Below are positions 12,901-21,637 of a DNA stretch of 64,000 nucleotides, in pieces. The translations under genes and the position numbers were made by a program. The stretch is from Actinostola sp. cb2023 (lineage: Eukaryota; Cnidaria; Anthozoa; Actiniaria; Actinostolidae): contig JAUJYZ010000603.1 in assembly GCA_033675265.1 (NCBI GenBank), positions 62,001 to 126,000 on the forward strand. The letters are read 5' to 3'. A model generated the notes under the pieces. That model did not search any database. It worked only from the letters and a program-made list of their open reading frames with translations, and was not told the origin of the DNA. Within the stretch, counting starts at the first letter, position 1. Each line of letters starts with the position of its first letter.

Positions 12901-15900
12901 ATCCTGTATCACTCCATGTCTTCCATCACAGGTTGTCAGTGCATGCCATGGCTCAGTAGTTTGTGTGTGTATATCCGTGTATCACTCCATGTCTTCCATC
13001 ACAGGTTGTCAGTGCATGCCATGGCTCAGTAGTTTGTGTGTGTATATCCTGTATCACTCCATGTCTTCCATCACAGGTTGTCAGTGCATGCCATGGCTCA
13101 GTAGTTTGTGTGTGTATATCCTGTATCACTCCATGTCTTCCATCACAGGTTGTCAGTGCATGCCATGGCTCAGTAGTTTGTGTGTGTATATCCGTGTATC
13201 ACTCCATGTCTTCCATCACAGGTTGTCAGTGCATGCCATGGCTCAGTAGTTTGTGTGTGTATATCCTGTATCACTCCATGTCTTCCATCACAGGTTGTCA
13301 GTGCATGCCATGGCTCAGTAGTTTTGTGTGTGTATATCCTGTATCACTCCATGTCTTCCATCACAGGTTGTCAGTGCATGCCATGGCTCAGTAGTTTGTG
13401 TGTGTATATCCTGTATCACTCCATGTCTTCCATCACAGGTTGTCAGTGCATGCCATGGCTCAGTAGTTTTGTGTGTGTATATCCGTGTATCACTCCATGT
13501 CTTCCATCACAGGTTGTCAGTGCATGCCATGGCTCAGTAGTTTGTGTGTGTATATCCTGTATCACTCCATGTCTTCCATCACAGGTTGTCAGTGCATGCC
13601 ATGGCTCAGTAGTTTGTGTGTGTATATCCTGTATCACTCCATGTCTTCCATCACAGGTTGTCAGTGCATGCCATGGCTCAGTAGTTTGTGTGTGGAGTAT
13701 AGAGAATGGAGAAAAGGTCATCCAGTTCTCAAACGCTCACGGAGACTCGGAAATCACTTCTATGACCTTTGATCAATCCAAAAGGCGCCTTATTACAGGG
13801 GCACGAGACGGCACCGTCAAGATATGGAACTTTAACAATGGGTCCTGTCTTCGTGAGCTTGAGCCAGTCGACGAGGAGGAGGTAAACTAGCTTTCTGATT
13901 GGACACTGGTAATAAAACTTGTATCAAACCTGTTTGAGGGATGATCGAGAGAGGAGTGTTTTGATTGGTTGGCTTATTTGACTCCTCTGATTGGTTTATA
14001 CTTCAACATGGTTTGATTGGTCTGTGTTGGTTTTAATTATTTTCTCTGTTGTTCGTAGATCACTGGAATTCTTTCTTTCAAGCAGAAGATCATTGTAGTG
14101 GGTTGGAATAAAAAGATCGTCATTTATAAGTAAGAATTTTGAACAGAAAATTACATATATATTTTTGCACTGTTTTATTGGACGGGTACAAACTAGACAT
14201 TGTAAGTAATCCATACTTGACACCTTAATTTACACTAAGTGCACTTCCGTCTCTTTGTACCATACTTGGCTGCTTAGAGTTAGTAGCGAGGGTATCTGCA
14301 GTGGATCCAGGGGGAGGGAGGGGGAGGGGGGGGGAGGGGGGAGGAAGGAGGGGGGGAGGGGGAGGGTCGGGTGATCCGGACCCCCCTGTCATACCTGAGG
14401 TTCAATTGATTGTTTTATCCTAGAATCTAGTTTTGCCACAAGTTTGAAGTAAATTTACGTTTGGACCCTCGAGTTGACTATAATGCAATTCATGCACTAA
14501 CTTCATTTACGTCACAGGGACTGTCGTGATGACGAAGAAGATATCCCTCGCATCTGGCCTGCATTTCACAAAGAAGATATTCTTTCTATTGCATTTCACC
14601 CTCCAAGTGTAGTCGCCACGTCGAGCTATGACGGCGATATCAAAGTATGGAATCTAGATACAGGACACACCTCATGCGTTCTTAATGCAAGTCAGTTCGA
14701 TGTGCCTAACGTTGCAAAGCCTGTCATTCCACTAGCACTAAAACGACGTATATCACAGAACAATGCAGGTAATTATTTCCTCCCTTCCTTCCTTCCTTCC
14801 TTCCTACCTTCCTTCCTTCCTTCCTTCCTTCCTTCCTTCCTTCCTTCCATCCTTCCTTCCTTCCTTCCTTCCTTCCTTCCTTCCTTCCTTCCTTCCTTCC
14901 TTCCTTCCTTCCTTCCTTCCTTCCTTCCTTCCTTCCTTCCTTCCTTCCTTCCTTCCTTCCTTCCATCCTTCCTTCCATCCTTCCTTCCATCCTTCCATCC
15001 TTCCTTCCATCCTTCCTTCCATCCTTCCTTCCATCCTTCCTTCCATCCTTCCTTCCATCCTTCCATCCTTCAATCCATCCTCCTTCGATCACCATTCTCC
15101 CATGTATCTTCCTTTCTTCCTTCATCCCTTCGTTCTTCCTTCCTCCCATCTTCCTTTCTTTCTTCCATATTTCCCTTCGTGTTTGTGTGACTGTATCCAA
15201 CTAATGTTGCTATTTTAGTTCTTAGTGCTGTAATGGCTGACTCGTCTTTGCATCGTGATGTATGGTCTCCTCGCAGTAAATTTGAACGATACAATTCACC
15301 CAAGCGTAAATTGTCGATTCTACGAGACCCATCCGTGATGGTGCTCTCTAAGCGAGCACGCAGCATAAGTCACATGGTCTCGCCTATCGTGACCAAAGAC
15401 AGTGATTATGACTCAGTGGTGGACAAAGTAAGTCAATCAATCGTGAAGTAGTCGAGTGTAAGGTTTCGTCAAGCGTAGAAAGACTAGGAAAAAATACCGA
15501 GCCCAAGTCACATGATCTCGCCTATCGTGACCAAAGACAGTGATTATGACTCAGTGGTGGACAAAGTAAGCCAATCAATCGTGAAGTAGTTCGTAAGGTT
15601 TCGTCAAGCGTCAAACGGGAATAATCCAGACGCTGGACTCTCCTTTCCGCACCTCTTTTTTATTGGGCTTCCTAATTGAGATTTCAAACCTTTGATAACT
15701 CATAAATGCAAGGTTCACTCCAACTATTCAGTTTATATTGAATCGATGTTTAAAACAAACACACAAGAGTGACTTAAATTACCAACTCAGATACTCTTGC
15801 TCTTACCCTCCCTCTATCAGGAGGACTGGTATGAGAGACATCCCCGGCCCCTCCCTCCACCCCTTGTGCTTGTTTATATAGCTTTATATGCCTCTCCTTG

Positions 15901-18318
15901 CCGGCTAATATGATCAGCACTGACTTATGTATGAAGTACTGATCTTGACTCTCTCCAGGTTCTGTTCCTGCAAAAGCGCGAAAGCCATTTTAACACAGCA
16001 ACGCTTTTAACGGGTGAGTCAGGAGGACTGGTACGAGCCTGGAGCACATTTGGTGGAGGATTACTGGGTCAATTTATGGCAGCACAAGATGACCGTGAAT
16101 CCATTACGTCACTAGCCACAGACGAGGACAATACAGTGTTCGTGTCGGGGGATACCATGGGCTACGTCAGGGTGAGTCAGTATACCACAGGAAGCCCGGC
16201 TGTTTCTTCTGACGTATGTATGAGCGCGTCTTTTCTTCGTGGGCTTCCTTTGCTAAAGCGCGCGTACTCTGCTTGTCACGTGACTGACGTTTCGTTCCAC
16301 AGGGAACCCAGATTTATTGTGCCACGTGCTCTCTAACACAGGTAGCCCATCAAAAAGACGCGCGCATAATACCACTTTATTAAAAGTGAGAGTTAATAAC
16401 AATTTTACCACAACTAGTCAATTTCTCGCTCTCTCATTGGTCGATCAACCGTGGTCTATCAGAGTACATACCACGGTAGGACGTCATCAATCGATCGTAT
16501 GATGCAAAATTTTTAACTTTGTCAAACGAAAAACATGTTTTCAGCTACATTTTTTTACAGTGACTATTAAAGAGTACATACCGAGCTGACTATCGTAAAC
16601 CACATCTACAGTTCATTTAGCATTTAATAGCAAGCCAAATTGTCCATCACTCATCAGTTGCAGCGCTTCGATCTCCACAGTTTGTTCTTTCATTCAAGTA
16701 AAAACTAGATCTATCGATGCTATTCACGGCAAAAATAGTTCATTTGTTGACTTTTGGACCCTCTGATGGTATAAATCTATGACTCGAGAAAATCCATAGA
16801 CCATGAATACTACTCCACTGAAGTGCTGTTCTCTAACATTAAGCTTATTAGTCATATTTTTCAAGCGACCTCGTGCTTTTCTCCATTGACTGCATTTTCC
16901 AGATGTTAGCCGTATTTTTCGTCTTTGTTGACTGTCAAAAAGGCATCTTTCAGATTTCACACAATGACCAGGCACAAGGTGAAGCTTTCCCCACTGAGAA
17001 TTAATTATCTAAGAGTTTCTTTCAGACTTGAAAGCTTTGATTTTGAACTGATTTTGGCTGATCCCCAGGAAAAGGCTGTTTGCCGATAAAATTGAAAACT
17101 GATTTGACAGGTTTGCAAGTAGCATTGAAATGGTTGCTTGTCAAAATCTAACCAATCAAAACGGCAAGATGTTTGTTTACAAATTCCATCAACCAATGAA
17201 AAAGCTAAGAGAAAATTATATACCATGATTGCGCGACCCAGGATTGTGAGATAGATAAATAGATAGATAGATAGATAGATGGAGATGGATAGATGATAGA
17301 TAGAATATGTTTTTGAGCAAAAGTTCGTAGGTAACTTGCGCGATTTATTTTGTTTTTGTGGTAAAAAACAAATAACCGATAGTTTGTCGTGGTATGTCCT
17401 CTGATAGACCACGGTTTGCGCCATCTCGTCTCGTCAAAATTGTTGTGGAATCACTCGGCTACGCCTCGTGATTCCACAACAATTTTGACGACTCGATGAC
17501 GCAAACCGTGGTCTATCAGAGGACATACCACGACAAACTATCGGTTATTTGTTAAACATATCACAAATGCAGTATATATATATATAAATATATCAGTGTA
17601 CAGAATACTACAATTTTATTTCACGTTGCGATGGATTTTCAAAATTAAAACACAGTACAATATCCCTACACCCAACGCTACAACTCAGAATAGGCTATTT
17701 CTTATTGTGTTTTACCACGCAATACTGATCCCTTGGATTTACTCAATGTGTCCTCGTGCGCATTAAAGCTTACTATTTAACATTATAACATAGGTATTAT
17801 ATAACGCGCGCTTTAATTGGTTGGTTAGTGTGTGTCCGTAAGCCCACGGACCGACACGCTACGGCTACCGACTCACGCTCTGAAGCGCGCGCTCTGAAAT
17901 CAATTGTTTTATTTGAATTTGCAGTGACTATGTTATAAAAGAAATGGTCAACGCTTCAGCTGTGTCCATCGAGTTCTTCTCTCGTGCTCTCCCAAATTCC
18001 CGCGTGCTCCATAACTCGATGGACGCACGCTAAGCGTTGACCATTCCTTAAGAGGTCAATGAAAGAACGAAAGTAATCACCCCTTCCCATAATTCATCAG
18101 TCGATTTTGACCTTGACCTTTGCCTCTAAGGTGTGGGACATCACTAATTATTGCATCAAGAAGGACAATGAAGCTCAACCAAATCCCATTCAAAAAATGC
18201 GCTCTATGGCTATGAGATCAGGAAAACTTCCGTCAATACGTGAAAACAGACTAAGCCCAAAAAACACAACACAAGAAGCATCACAGACAAAAACTACCCA
18301 GGTTTGTGAAATAGATAA

Positions 18319-18376
<58 letters not shown>

Positions 18377-21291
18377 GGATGGATGGATGGATGGATGGAT
18401 GGATGGATGGATGGATGGATGGATGGATGGATGGATGGATGGATGGATGGATGGATGGATGGATGGATGGATGGATGGATGGATGGATGGATGGATGGAT
18501 GGATGGATGGATGGATGGATGGATGGATGGATGGATGGATGGATGGATGGATGGATGAATGAATGGATGGATGAATGAATGGATGGATGATCGGATGGAT
18601 GGATGGATAGTGGGATGGATGGATGGATGGATGGATGGATGGATGGATGGATGGATGGATGGATGGATGGATGGATGGATGGATGGATGGATGGATCTCA
18701 GGGGTATAAACATATCAGTTTCCATGGAGACATGTAATGTGACCTTTGAACTCTAATTTTATTTTATAAAATAAAAGTCTCGTGCATACAGGTAAAGGAT
18801 TTTTGTATGACAAGGATTTAATTGAAAATTAAATAGACTTACTACCTAGTTTATTGGTCTAATTGGATAAGTTGGAAAAAGTAATGGGAAGGGTGATCAA
18901 CGCGAAAATAAAATTTGATACTCTCGATTTACGACTCTGTAATTATATATTTACAAATTATCCAATTAGCCTGATGAACAGCATTGTAAACTGTATTATT
19001 TTCACTATCTTCTACTCTGATATACTAACGTTGTGCGCTTCTACCAAAGCCTTGAATCTTATTTTCTTAAATTCGGGTTAAGGTCAAATGTATTGTTGCC
19101 ATAGTAACTAACTTCACAAATATGTACAATCTGCTCATCTATACTGACATTTAATCCTGCTGAACCCAAGCTTCTGCAATAAAACGAAAGCAAATTACAA
19201 CCCCCTTATACGGTCGGACGGACGGACGGACGGACGGACGGACGGACGGACGGACGGACGGACGGACGGACGGACGGACGGACGGACGGACGGACGGACG
19301 GACGGATACGGACGGACGGACGGACGGACGGACGGACGGACGGACTGGACTTTTTCGACGGACGGACGGACGGACGGACGGACGGACGGACGGACGGACG
19401 GACGGACGGACGGACGGACGGATGATATCTCTAATATCCCATTATTATTATATGAACTGCATTGATTTCATTTGATAGATCAACTTCGAACCGCCGCCGT
19501 TGTTGGCCAAATTTAGAGCACATTTGGCTGCCATCGCGAGTCTGGACTTCGTCAATGATCGTAAATTCATCGTCTCTGCTTCGGCAGATTGTTCGGTTCG
19601 TTTGTGTAATCATCAAGGACGATACATAGGTACGTTTTCATTCATTCCTACATAGGTACGTTTTTTCATTCATAGGTACGTTTTATACATAGGTACATTT
19701 CATTCACATAGGTACGTTTTATTCATTTTCATAGGTACGTTTTCATTCATTCCTATACATAGGTACGTTTTCATTCATTCTATACTATAGGTACGTTTTC
19801 ATTCATTCCTATACATAGGTACGTTTTCATTCATTCCTACATAGGTACGTTTTCATTCATTCATTCATTCCTACATAGGTACGTTTTTTCATTCATTCAT
19901 TCATTCCTATACATAGGTACGTTTTCATTCATTCATTCCTATACATACATAGGTACGTTTTCATTCATTCCTAGGTACATAGGTACGTTTACGTTTTCAT
20001 TCATTCCTATACATAGGTACGTTTTCATTTATACATTCCTATACATAGGTACGTTTTCATTCATTCCTATACATAGGTACGTTTTCATTCATTCCTATAC
20101 ATAGGTACGTTTTCATTCATTCCTATACATAGGTACGTTTTCATTCATTCCTATACATAGGTACGTTTTCATTCATTCCTACATAGGTACGTTTTCATTC
20201 ATTCCTATACATAGGTACGTTTTCATTCATTCCTATACATAGGTACGTTTTCATTCATTCATTCATTCCTATACAAGGTACGTTTTCATTCATTCCTATA
20301 CATAGGTACGTTTTCATTCATTCCTATACATAGGTACGTTTTCATTCATTCCTATACATAGGTACGTTTTCATTCATTCCTATTGACGAAAGCAGTTTCT
20401 ACTCTGTTGATTGAGGAGCGAACGTGTATTCTTTCCGCTGACGGTGTTTACCCTATACTCGTGAGATTTACATGTCGAACAGTCGATAAGTTGGGATTAG
20501 TTATCATCTTGCGGTTTTATTCCAGGGACATTCGGCCAATCTTCCATGTGGGACCTGGAACGGGCTTCCAAAGGGAGACGGAAATTGCCCTTCGATATTC
20601 ACCGAGTAGCCTCGCCTGATACGTTGGCGAGTTTGGGGAAGACTGGATCTCAGAAATGGAGGTCAGTGTAAAAATGTTCGATCAGTGTTTTCAATCATTT
20701 GTTTGTGGTCGTAATAATAATGATGTCCTCTTCGTGCGCATGCGCGAAGTTGGGTCGGGAGACACAAACGAGCACCGCCATGTTGATGTTCATTGGATTT
20801 TCAAAACAGTTTCCTATTGAAAACTTTCGCTCTTGCAATATTCCAGAGTGGCGAGGCATATTCTGCTTATAACAAGCATGGGGTTTGGAAGGAGGTCGAA
20901 AGCAGCCTCAGATGAAGTGGCTGATCTCGATATGGTGTACAAAAATATAGACAACAGTCTGAAGAACGTGCTTGGCAAGTACTACAAACCCAAGACAAGA
21001 CACAGACTCCTTCCACCCATCCAAAAACCTCGTTTCAACCAAAACCAGGTCGTTGTCTATTCCTCGTTACCTTATAAGGAGATGGAGCCTCTAGAGGAGC
21101 CCAGGCTCCCATCGACGCTCGGTTATTCGCACCGGAAGTCCTCGTCCACATTATTCGGAGAGCAACCGGAAAAAGGTCGTCATCTCAAGCTGAACGCTGG
21201 CACGCCGATCAAACCTGCAATTTTTCGTACACCAGCCAGCCGCGGCTCAGGTCGTAAGCATGTGACGATGAAAAGCCCGGAGAGTTCCTGA
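798..21291 (+). CDS. WD-repeat protein, WDR49/WDR64/WDY family (5' end outside window)
   Basis: Twenty exons join without a frame break: 798-957, 1677-1785, 2003-2087, 5995-6125, 7037-7110, 8392-8510, 9210-9277, 9460-9524, 9704-9787, 10487-10624, 11543-11647, 13657-13881, 14059-14129, 14518-14768, 15219-15427, 15959-16171, 18131-18301, 19479-19629, 20526-20661, 20847-21291 (TGA). All introns are GT-AG. They encode about 1,002 residues with serial WD blades: [82 protein letters not shown]. Length, spread of blades and the GTFGQ close fit the WDR49/WDR64/WDY family, whose members carry N-terminal EF-hands and have cilia- or testis-associated expression; EFCAB8 is an alternative. The start codon and N terminus are not in the window. 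A cytoplasmic or ciliary role is inferred from the family. Several splice junctions are tandemly amplified (see repeat entries). Confidence 0.8.
1677..1785 (+). CDS. WD gene exon with duplicated 3' edge
   Basis: The exon reads ...[25 protein letters not shown] and ends in phase 1 at GATAG|GTTAG. It joins the next exon ([13 protein letters not shown]...) to complete an Ala codon. The last 26 exon bases plus the donor and some intron reappear 87 bp downstream (1847-1897). Using the second donor would read through GGT TAG, a stop. Confidence 0.75.
1760..1897 (+). repeat. 87-bp-period duplication of exon end and donor
   Basis: Sequence from about 1760 (GTGTCTTCAGCAGACAGGGA onwards, through the donor and the following GCATATAGATAGA) recurs at 1847-1897. 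The copies are nearly identical. The second copy sits wholly in the intron and carries an intact-looking second 5' splice site at 1872/1873. Confidence 0.8.
2120..2496. repeat. CCTGCCTC pyrimidine microsatellite
   Basis: Roughly 370 bp of CTCC/CTGC tetranucleotides with CCTGTCTC and CCTACC variants begin about 30 bp after the exon ending at 2087. All three forward and reverse frames are open because the unit has no stop, so long ORFs here are artefacts. The strand bias (pyrimidine on +) makes it a candidate triplex-forming tract. Confidence 0.9.
2539..6034 (+). repeat. 41-bp tandem array copying a 3' splice site and 39 exon bases
   Basis: The unit begins AGGTGCAATCC and ends TTGATATT, with a strict 41-bp period. 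Eighty units starting at 2539 and spaced exactly 41 bp run to about 5818 with no visible change; one scrambled unit (5819-5869) and four further units (5870, 5911, 5952, 5993) follow. The last unit is the exon itself: AG at 5993-5994 is the acceptor and 5995-6033 are its first 39 bases ([13 protein letters not shown]). Each unit thus holds AG|G plus coding sequence. Read from an upstream acceptor, the frame stops in the second unit (AAC TAA). Confidence 0.95.
5995..6125 (+). CDS. WD gene exon downstream of the 41-bp array
   Basis: The exon completes the Trp split from 2003-2087 and reads [26 protein letters not shown]..., a WD-blade segment with a GDAGG turn. It must be spliced from the last of about 85 identical AGs, since every earlier AG leads to a frameshift and stop. 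The donor is TCAG|GTTAGC. The next exon (7037) completes a Val codon. Confidence 0.8.
6186..7012. repeat. 27-bp minisatellite (about 30 units)
   Basis: The unit contains GAGGTGATTGCTGTTGTACA and has period 27. Occasional variants include a CTCGCCCTCTGAGG insert seen twice (about 6660 and 6774), a sign of slippage or block duplication. It fills the intron between exons 5995-6125 and 7037-7110. Because 27 is a multiple of three, frames stay open on both strands; these ORFs have no independent support. Confidence 0.95.
7536..8160. repeat. 28-bp minisatellite (about 22 units)
   Basis: The unit contains GGAAGCCATAAGCGCAAGC, has period 28, and alternates GGACGCC and GGAAGCC variants. It lies in the intron between exons 7037-7110 and 8392-8510. 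All three minus frames are open across it, producing apparent 214-253 residue ORFs that are repeat artefacts. Confidence 0.95.
8218..8290 (-). mobile_element. Retroelement-like 3' tail with ATTC repeats
   Basis: GAATGAATGAATGAACTTTATT is, on the minus strand, an AATAAAG(T)TCATTC tail. The same kind of tail occurs at 27900-27996 (+) and 28826-28870 (-). An AATAAAG followed by tandem ATTC is typical of SINE/LINE 3' ends that end in short tandem repeats. Only the tail is recognised, not a reverse transcriptase. Confidence 0.4.
8597..8875. repeat. 21-bp GCT-rich minisatellite
   Basis: About 13 units of GCTGCTGCTGCTAGTGGTCG T-type sequence (period 21) occur in the intron after exon 8392-8510. A second trinucleotide tract (GCT/GTT)n follows at about 8977-9112. 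The poly-Leu, poly-Val or poly-Ala ORFs here are not supported as genes. Confidence 0.9.
8977..9112. repeat. (GCT/GTT)n trinucleotide tract
   Basis: A GCTGCTGTTGTT-type tract lies about 100 bp upstream of exon 9210-9277. On the minus strand it would read poly-Gln/Asn, but no splice context supports translation. Confidence 0.85.
9210..9787 (+). CDS. WD gene, three small exons (9210-9277, 9460-9524, 9704-9787)
   Basis: The joined reading is [19 protein letters not shown] / [18 protein letters not shown] / ...[19 protein letters not shown]. It contains a textbook WD unit: [10 protein letters not shown], then the GH dipeptide of the next blade ([10 protein letters not shown]). Donors are GGTAAC, GTGAGT and GTGAAA; acceptors are CTCCAG, TGGTAG and TTGGCAG. 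This is among the most conserved parts of the gene. Confidence 0.85.
10030..10130. repeat. CTCCCTCCT pyrimidine microsatellite
   Basis: About 100 bp of CCTCTC/CCTCCC repeats occur in the intron before exon 10487-10624. Nothing else is recognisable in 9788-10486. Confidence 0.8.
10640..11530. repeat. GGAT/GAAT microsatellite, 0.9 kb
   Basis: Long (GGAT)n tracts mix with GAAT and GAATATGAAAGAATG spacers, about 900 bp in all. They fill the intron between exons 10487-10624 and 11543-11647. The apparent 219-313 residue minus-strand ORFs read Ile-His-Pro-Ser and are artefacts. Confidence 0.95.
11951..13694 (+). repeat. 72-bp tandem array copying a 3' splice site and 38 exon bases
   Basis: About 24 units run, mostly 72 bp long with occasional 1-4 bp indels. 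Each carries CTTCCATCACAG|GTTGTCAG, a good pyrimidine-AG acceptor, followed by the first 38 bases of exon 13657-13881 ([12 protein letters not shown]). The true exon diverges from the repeat at 13695 (GGAGTATAG instead of TATATCC). The unit is a multiple of three, and the last three copies are open and in the exon frame, so acceptors ending at 13512 or 13584 would add 48 or 24 residues. Earlier copies are thrown out of frame by indels. Confidence 0.95.
13657..13881 (+). CDS. WD gene exon downstream of the 72-bp array
   Basis: Seventy-five codons in phase 0 encode [20 protein letters not shown]..., then a clean WD unit ending [15 protein letters not shown], then an acidic VDEEE. The HG...VWSIENG and [12 protein letters not shown] pairs are two consecutive blades. 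The exon is preceded in frame by repeat-derived peptide, so its real 5' boundary may vary between transcripts. Confidence 0.85.
14301..14366 (+). repeat. G-rich tract, possible G-quadruplex
   Basis: A GGGGGAGGGAGGGG-type tract of about 65 bp has many runs of three or more G. It lies in the intron between exons 14059-14129 and 14518-14768, on the coding strand and so in the pre-mRNA. Confidence 0.7.
14518..14768 (+). CDS. WD gene exon, blade plus basic linker
   Basis: This exon completes K from the prior exon and reads [17 protein letters not shown]... followed by [17 protein letters not shown], a full WD unit. It ends with a basic [10 protein letters not shown] stretch. The [20 protein letters not shown] segment is the first strand of the same blade. 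Confidence 0.85.
14776..15080. repeat. CCTT/CATC microsatellite, 300 bp
   Basis: A pure (CCTT)n tract grades into (CCATCCTT)n, starting 8 bp after the donor at 14769. It is fully pyrimidine on + and mirror-symmetric, so able in principle to form H-DNA. Long ORFs on both strands (Leu-Pro-Ser, Lys-Glu-Gly-Arg) are artefacts. Confidence 0.95.
15219..15427 (+). CDS. WD gene linker exon with duplicated 3' edge
   Basis: The exon encodes a Ser/Arg/Lys-rich linker between blades ([20 protein letters not shown], later [20 protein letters not shown]) and ends in phase 0 at a GTAAGT donor. Its last ~57 bases, the donor and 20+ intron bases are repeated 138 bp downstream (15508-15589). Confidence 0.8.
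15371..15600 (+). repeat. 138-bp-period duplication of exon end and donor
   Basis: CACATGGTCTCGCCTATCG at 15371 recurs as CACATGATCTCGCCTATCG at 15509 and continues through GTGGACAAA|GTAAG and AATCAATCGTGAAGTAG. The second donor lies at 15566. The first copy's intron contains an in-frame TAG, so using the second donor would truncate the protein. Confidence 0.85.
15959..16171 (+). CDS. WD gene exon ([12 protein letters not shown]... to MGYVR)
   Basis: Seventy-one codons in phase 0 include [14 protein letters not shown] and [20 protein letters not shown]. The exon joins 18131 (VWDITNYC), so one WD unit is split across a 1.96 kb intron. Confidence 0.85.
16449..17557. mobile_element. Inverted-repeat element(s) with three copies of one terminal repeat
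   Basis: The motif ACCGTGGTCTATCAGAG (about 16450) recurs inverted at about 17390-17417 and again in forward orientation at about 17503-17530. The second and third copies are arms of a near-perfect palindrome (about 17366-17557) that starts AAATAACCGATAGTTTGTCG. This suggests a ~1 kb non-autonomous DNA transposon with a nested or duplicated terminal palindrome. No transposase frame is visible. It lies in the intron before exon 18131-18301. Confidence 0.55.
17940..18048. mobile_element. Short foldback element
   Basis: AATGGTCAACGCTTCAGC near 17943 pairs with the reverse-oriented GCTAAGCGTTGACCATT near 18047, and TCCATCGAGTT with AACTCGATGGA inside. It forms an imperfect hairpin of about 105 bp in the WD gene intron. 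Confidence 0.5.
18131..18301 (+). CDS. WD gene exon with basic linker
   Basis: The exon continues the blade ([16 protein letters not shown]), then a charged low-complexity linker ([18 protein letters not shown], later SQTKTTQ). The donor is CAG|GTTTGT, followed immediately by a GATA/GGAT microsatellite. Confidence 0.8.
18314..18700. repeat. (GATA)n(GGAT)n microsatellite
   Basis: About 390 bp of tetranucleotide repeat start 12 bp after the donor at 18302. ORFs on both strands (Met-Asp-Gly-Trp or Ile-His-Pro-Ser) are artefacts. The rest of the intron to 19200 shows no recognisable feature. Confidence 0.95.
19213..19425. repeat. (CGGA)n microsatellite
   Basis: About 210 bp of CGGA is interrupted once at 19307 and once by TGGACTTTTTCGA at about 19344. 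It is GC- and CpG-rich in an AT-rich intron, ending about 55 bp before exon 19479-19629. Confidence 0.95.
19479..19629 (+). CDS. WD gene exon ending in amplified donor
   Basis: The exon encodes [18 protein letters not shown]..., then the last WD unit ([18 protein letters not shown]) and RYI. It ends in phase 1 at ATACATAG|GTACGT; the next exon (20526) gives [11 protein letters not shown]. The last 8 exon bases and the donor are the start of the 28-bp array. Confidence 0.85.
19621..20385 (+). repeat. 28-bp tandem array copying a 5' splice site
   Basis: Nearly 30 copies of a unit that reads GTACGTTTTCATTCATTC then CTATACATAG (28 bp, several with small indels) follow exon 19479-19629. Each unit starts with a usable GTACGT donor and ends with a pyrimidine-rich stretch and AG, so every unit junction is AG|GT. 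Extending the exon to the second donor reads a stop (ACA TAG). Confidence 0.95.
20526..21291 (+). CDS. WD gene C-terminal exons (20526-20661, 20847-21291)
   Basis: The first exon reads [20 protein letters not shown] and on to [10 protein letters not shown]. The last exon adds 148 codons of non-WD tail: [30 protein letters not shown], then a basic Ser/Arg/Pro end [11 protein letters not shown] and TGA. The tail lacks recognisable domains. AATAAA at 21329 is a suitable polyadenylation signal 38 bp after the stop. Confidence 0.75.
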
Positions 21292-21328
21292 TTCTTGTAT
21301 ATTCTAAGTATTTAAACCGAATATTCTA

Positions 21329-21334
21329 AATAAA
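21329..21334 (+). terminator. Polyadenylation signal of the WD gene
   Basis: AATAAA lies 38 bp downstream of the TGA at 21289-21291 in an AT-rich context. It is the canonical hexamer and the nearest one to the stop. Confidence 0.6.
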
Positions 21335-21637
21335 TTTCCACTTTCAGTATCCGCCATATACTTTTTCCCGCCGTTTTTTCGATAGTAATTTTTTAATTTT
21401 GATTGAAGCCGCTGACCAGTAACGATTGTTGTCGTTGATTTGTAATTGATTTATTGTCTATTTATTTCCTAATACACTGTGCATTTATTTGCCGATATTA
21501 CATTGTTTTACTTAGTACTTTGCTAACTCAAACTTCCTACACTGCACGAGAGAGCCTCGGTCGAGATCACGTGATGTATTCAGATCAGTGAACTGGCACA
21601 AATAAAAATAGTCCTTTTCTTTCTATTTTACAATCGA

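Noticed and set aside
19621..20385. CRISPR-like regular 28-bp repeats
   Set aside because: Repeats are directly adjacent with no unique spacers, and the setting is a eukaryotic intron.
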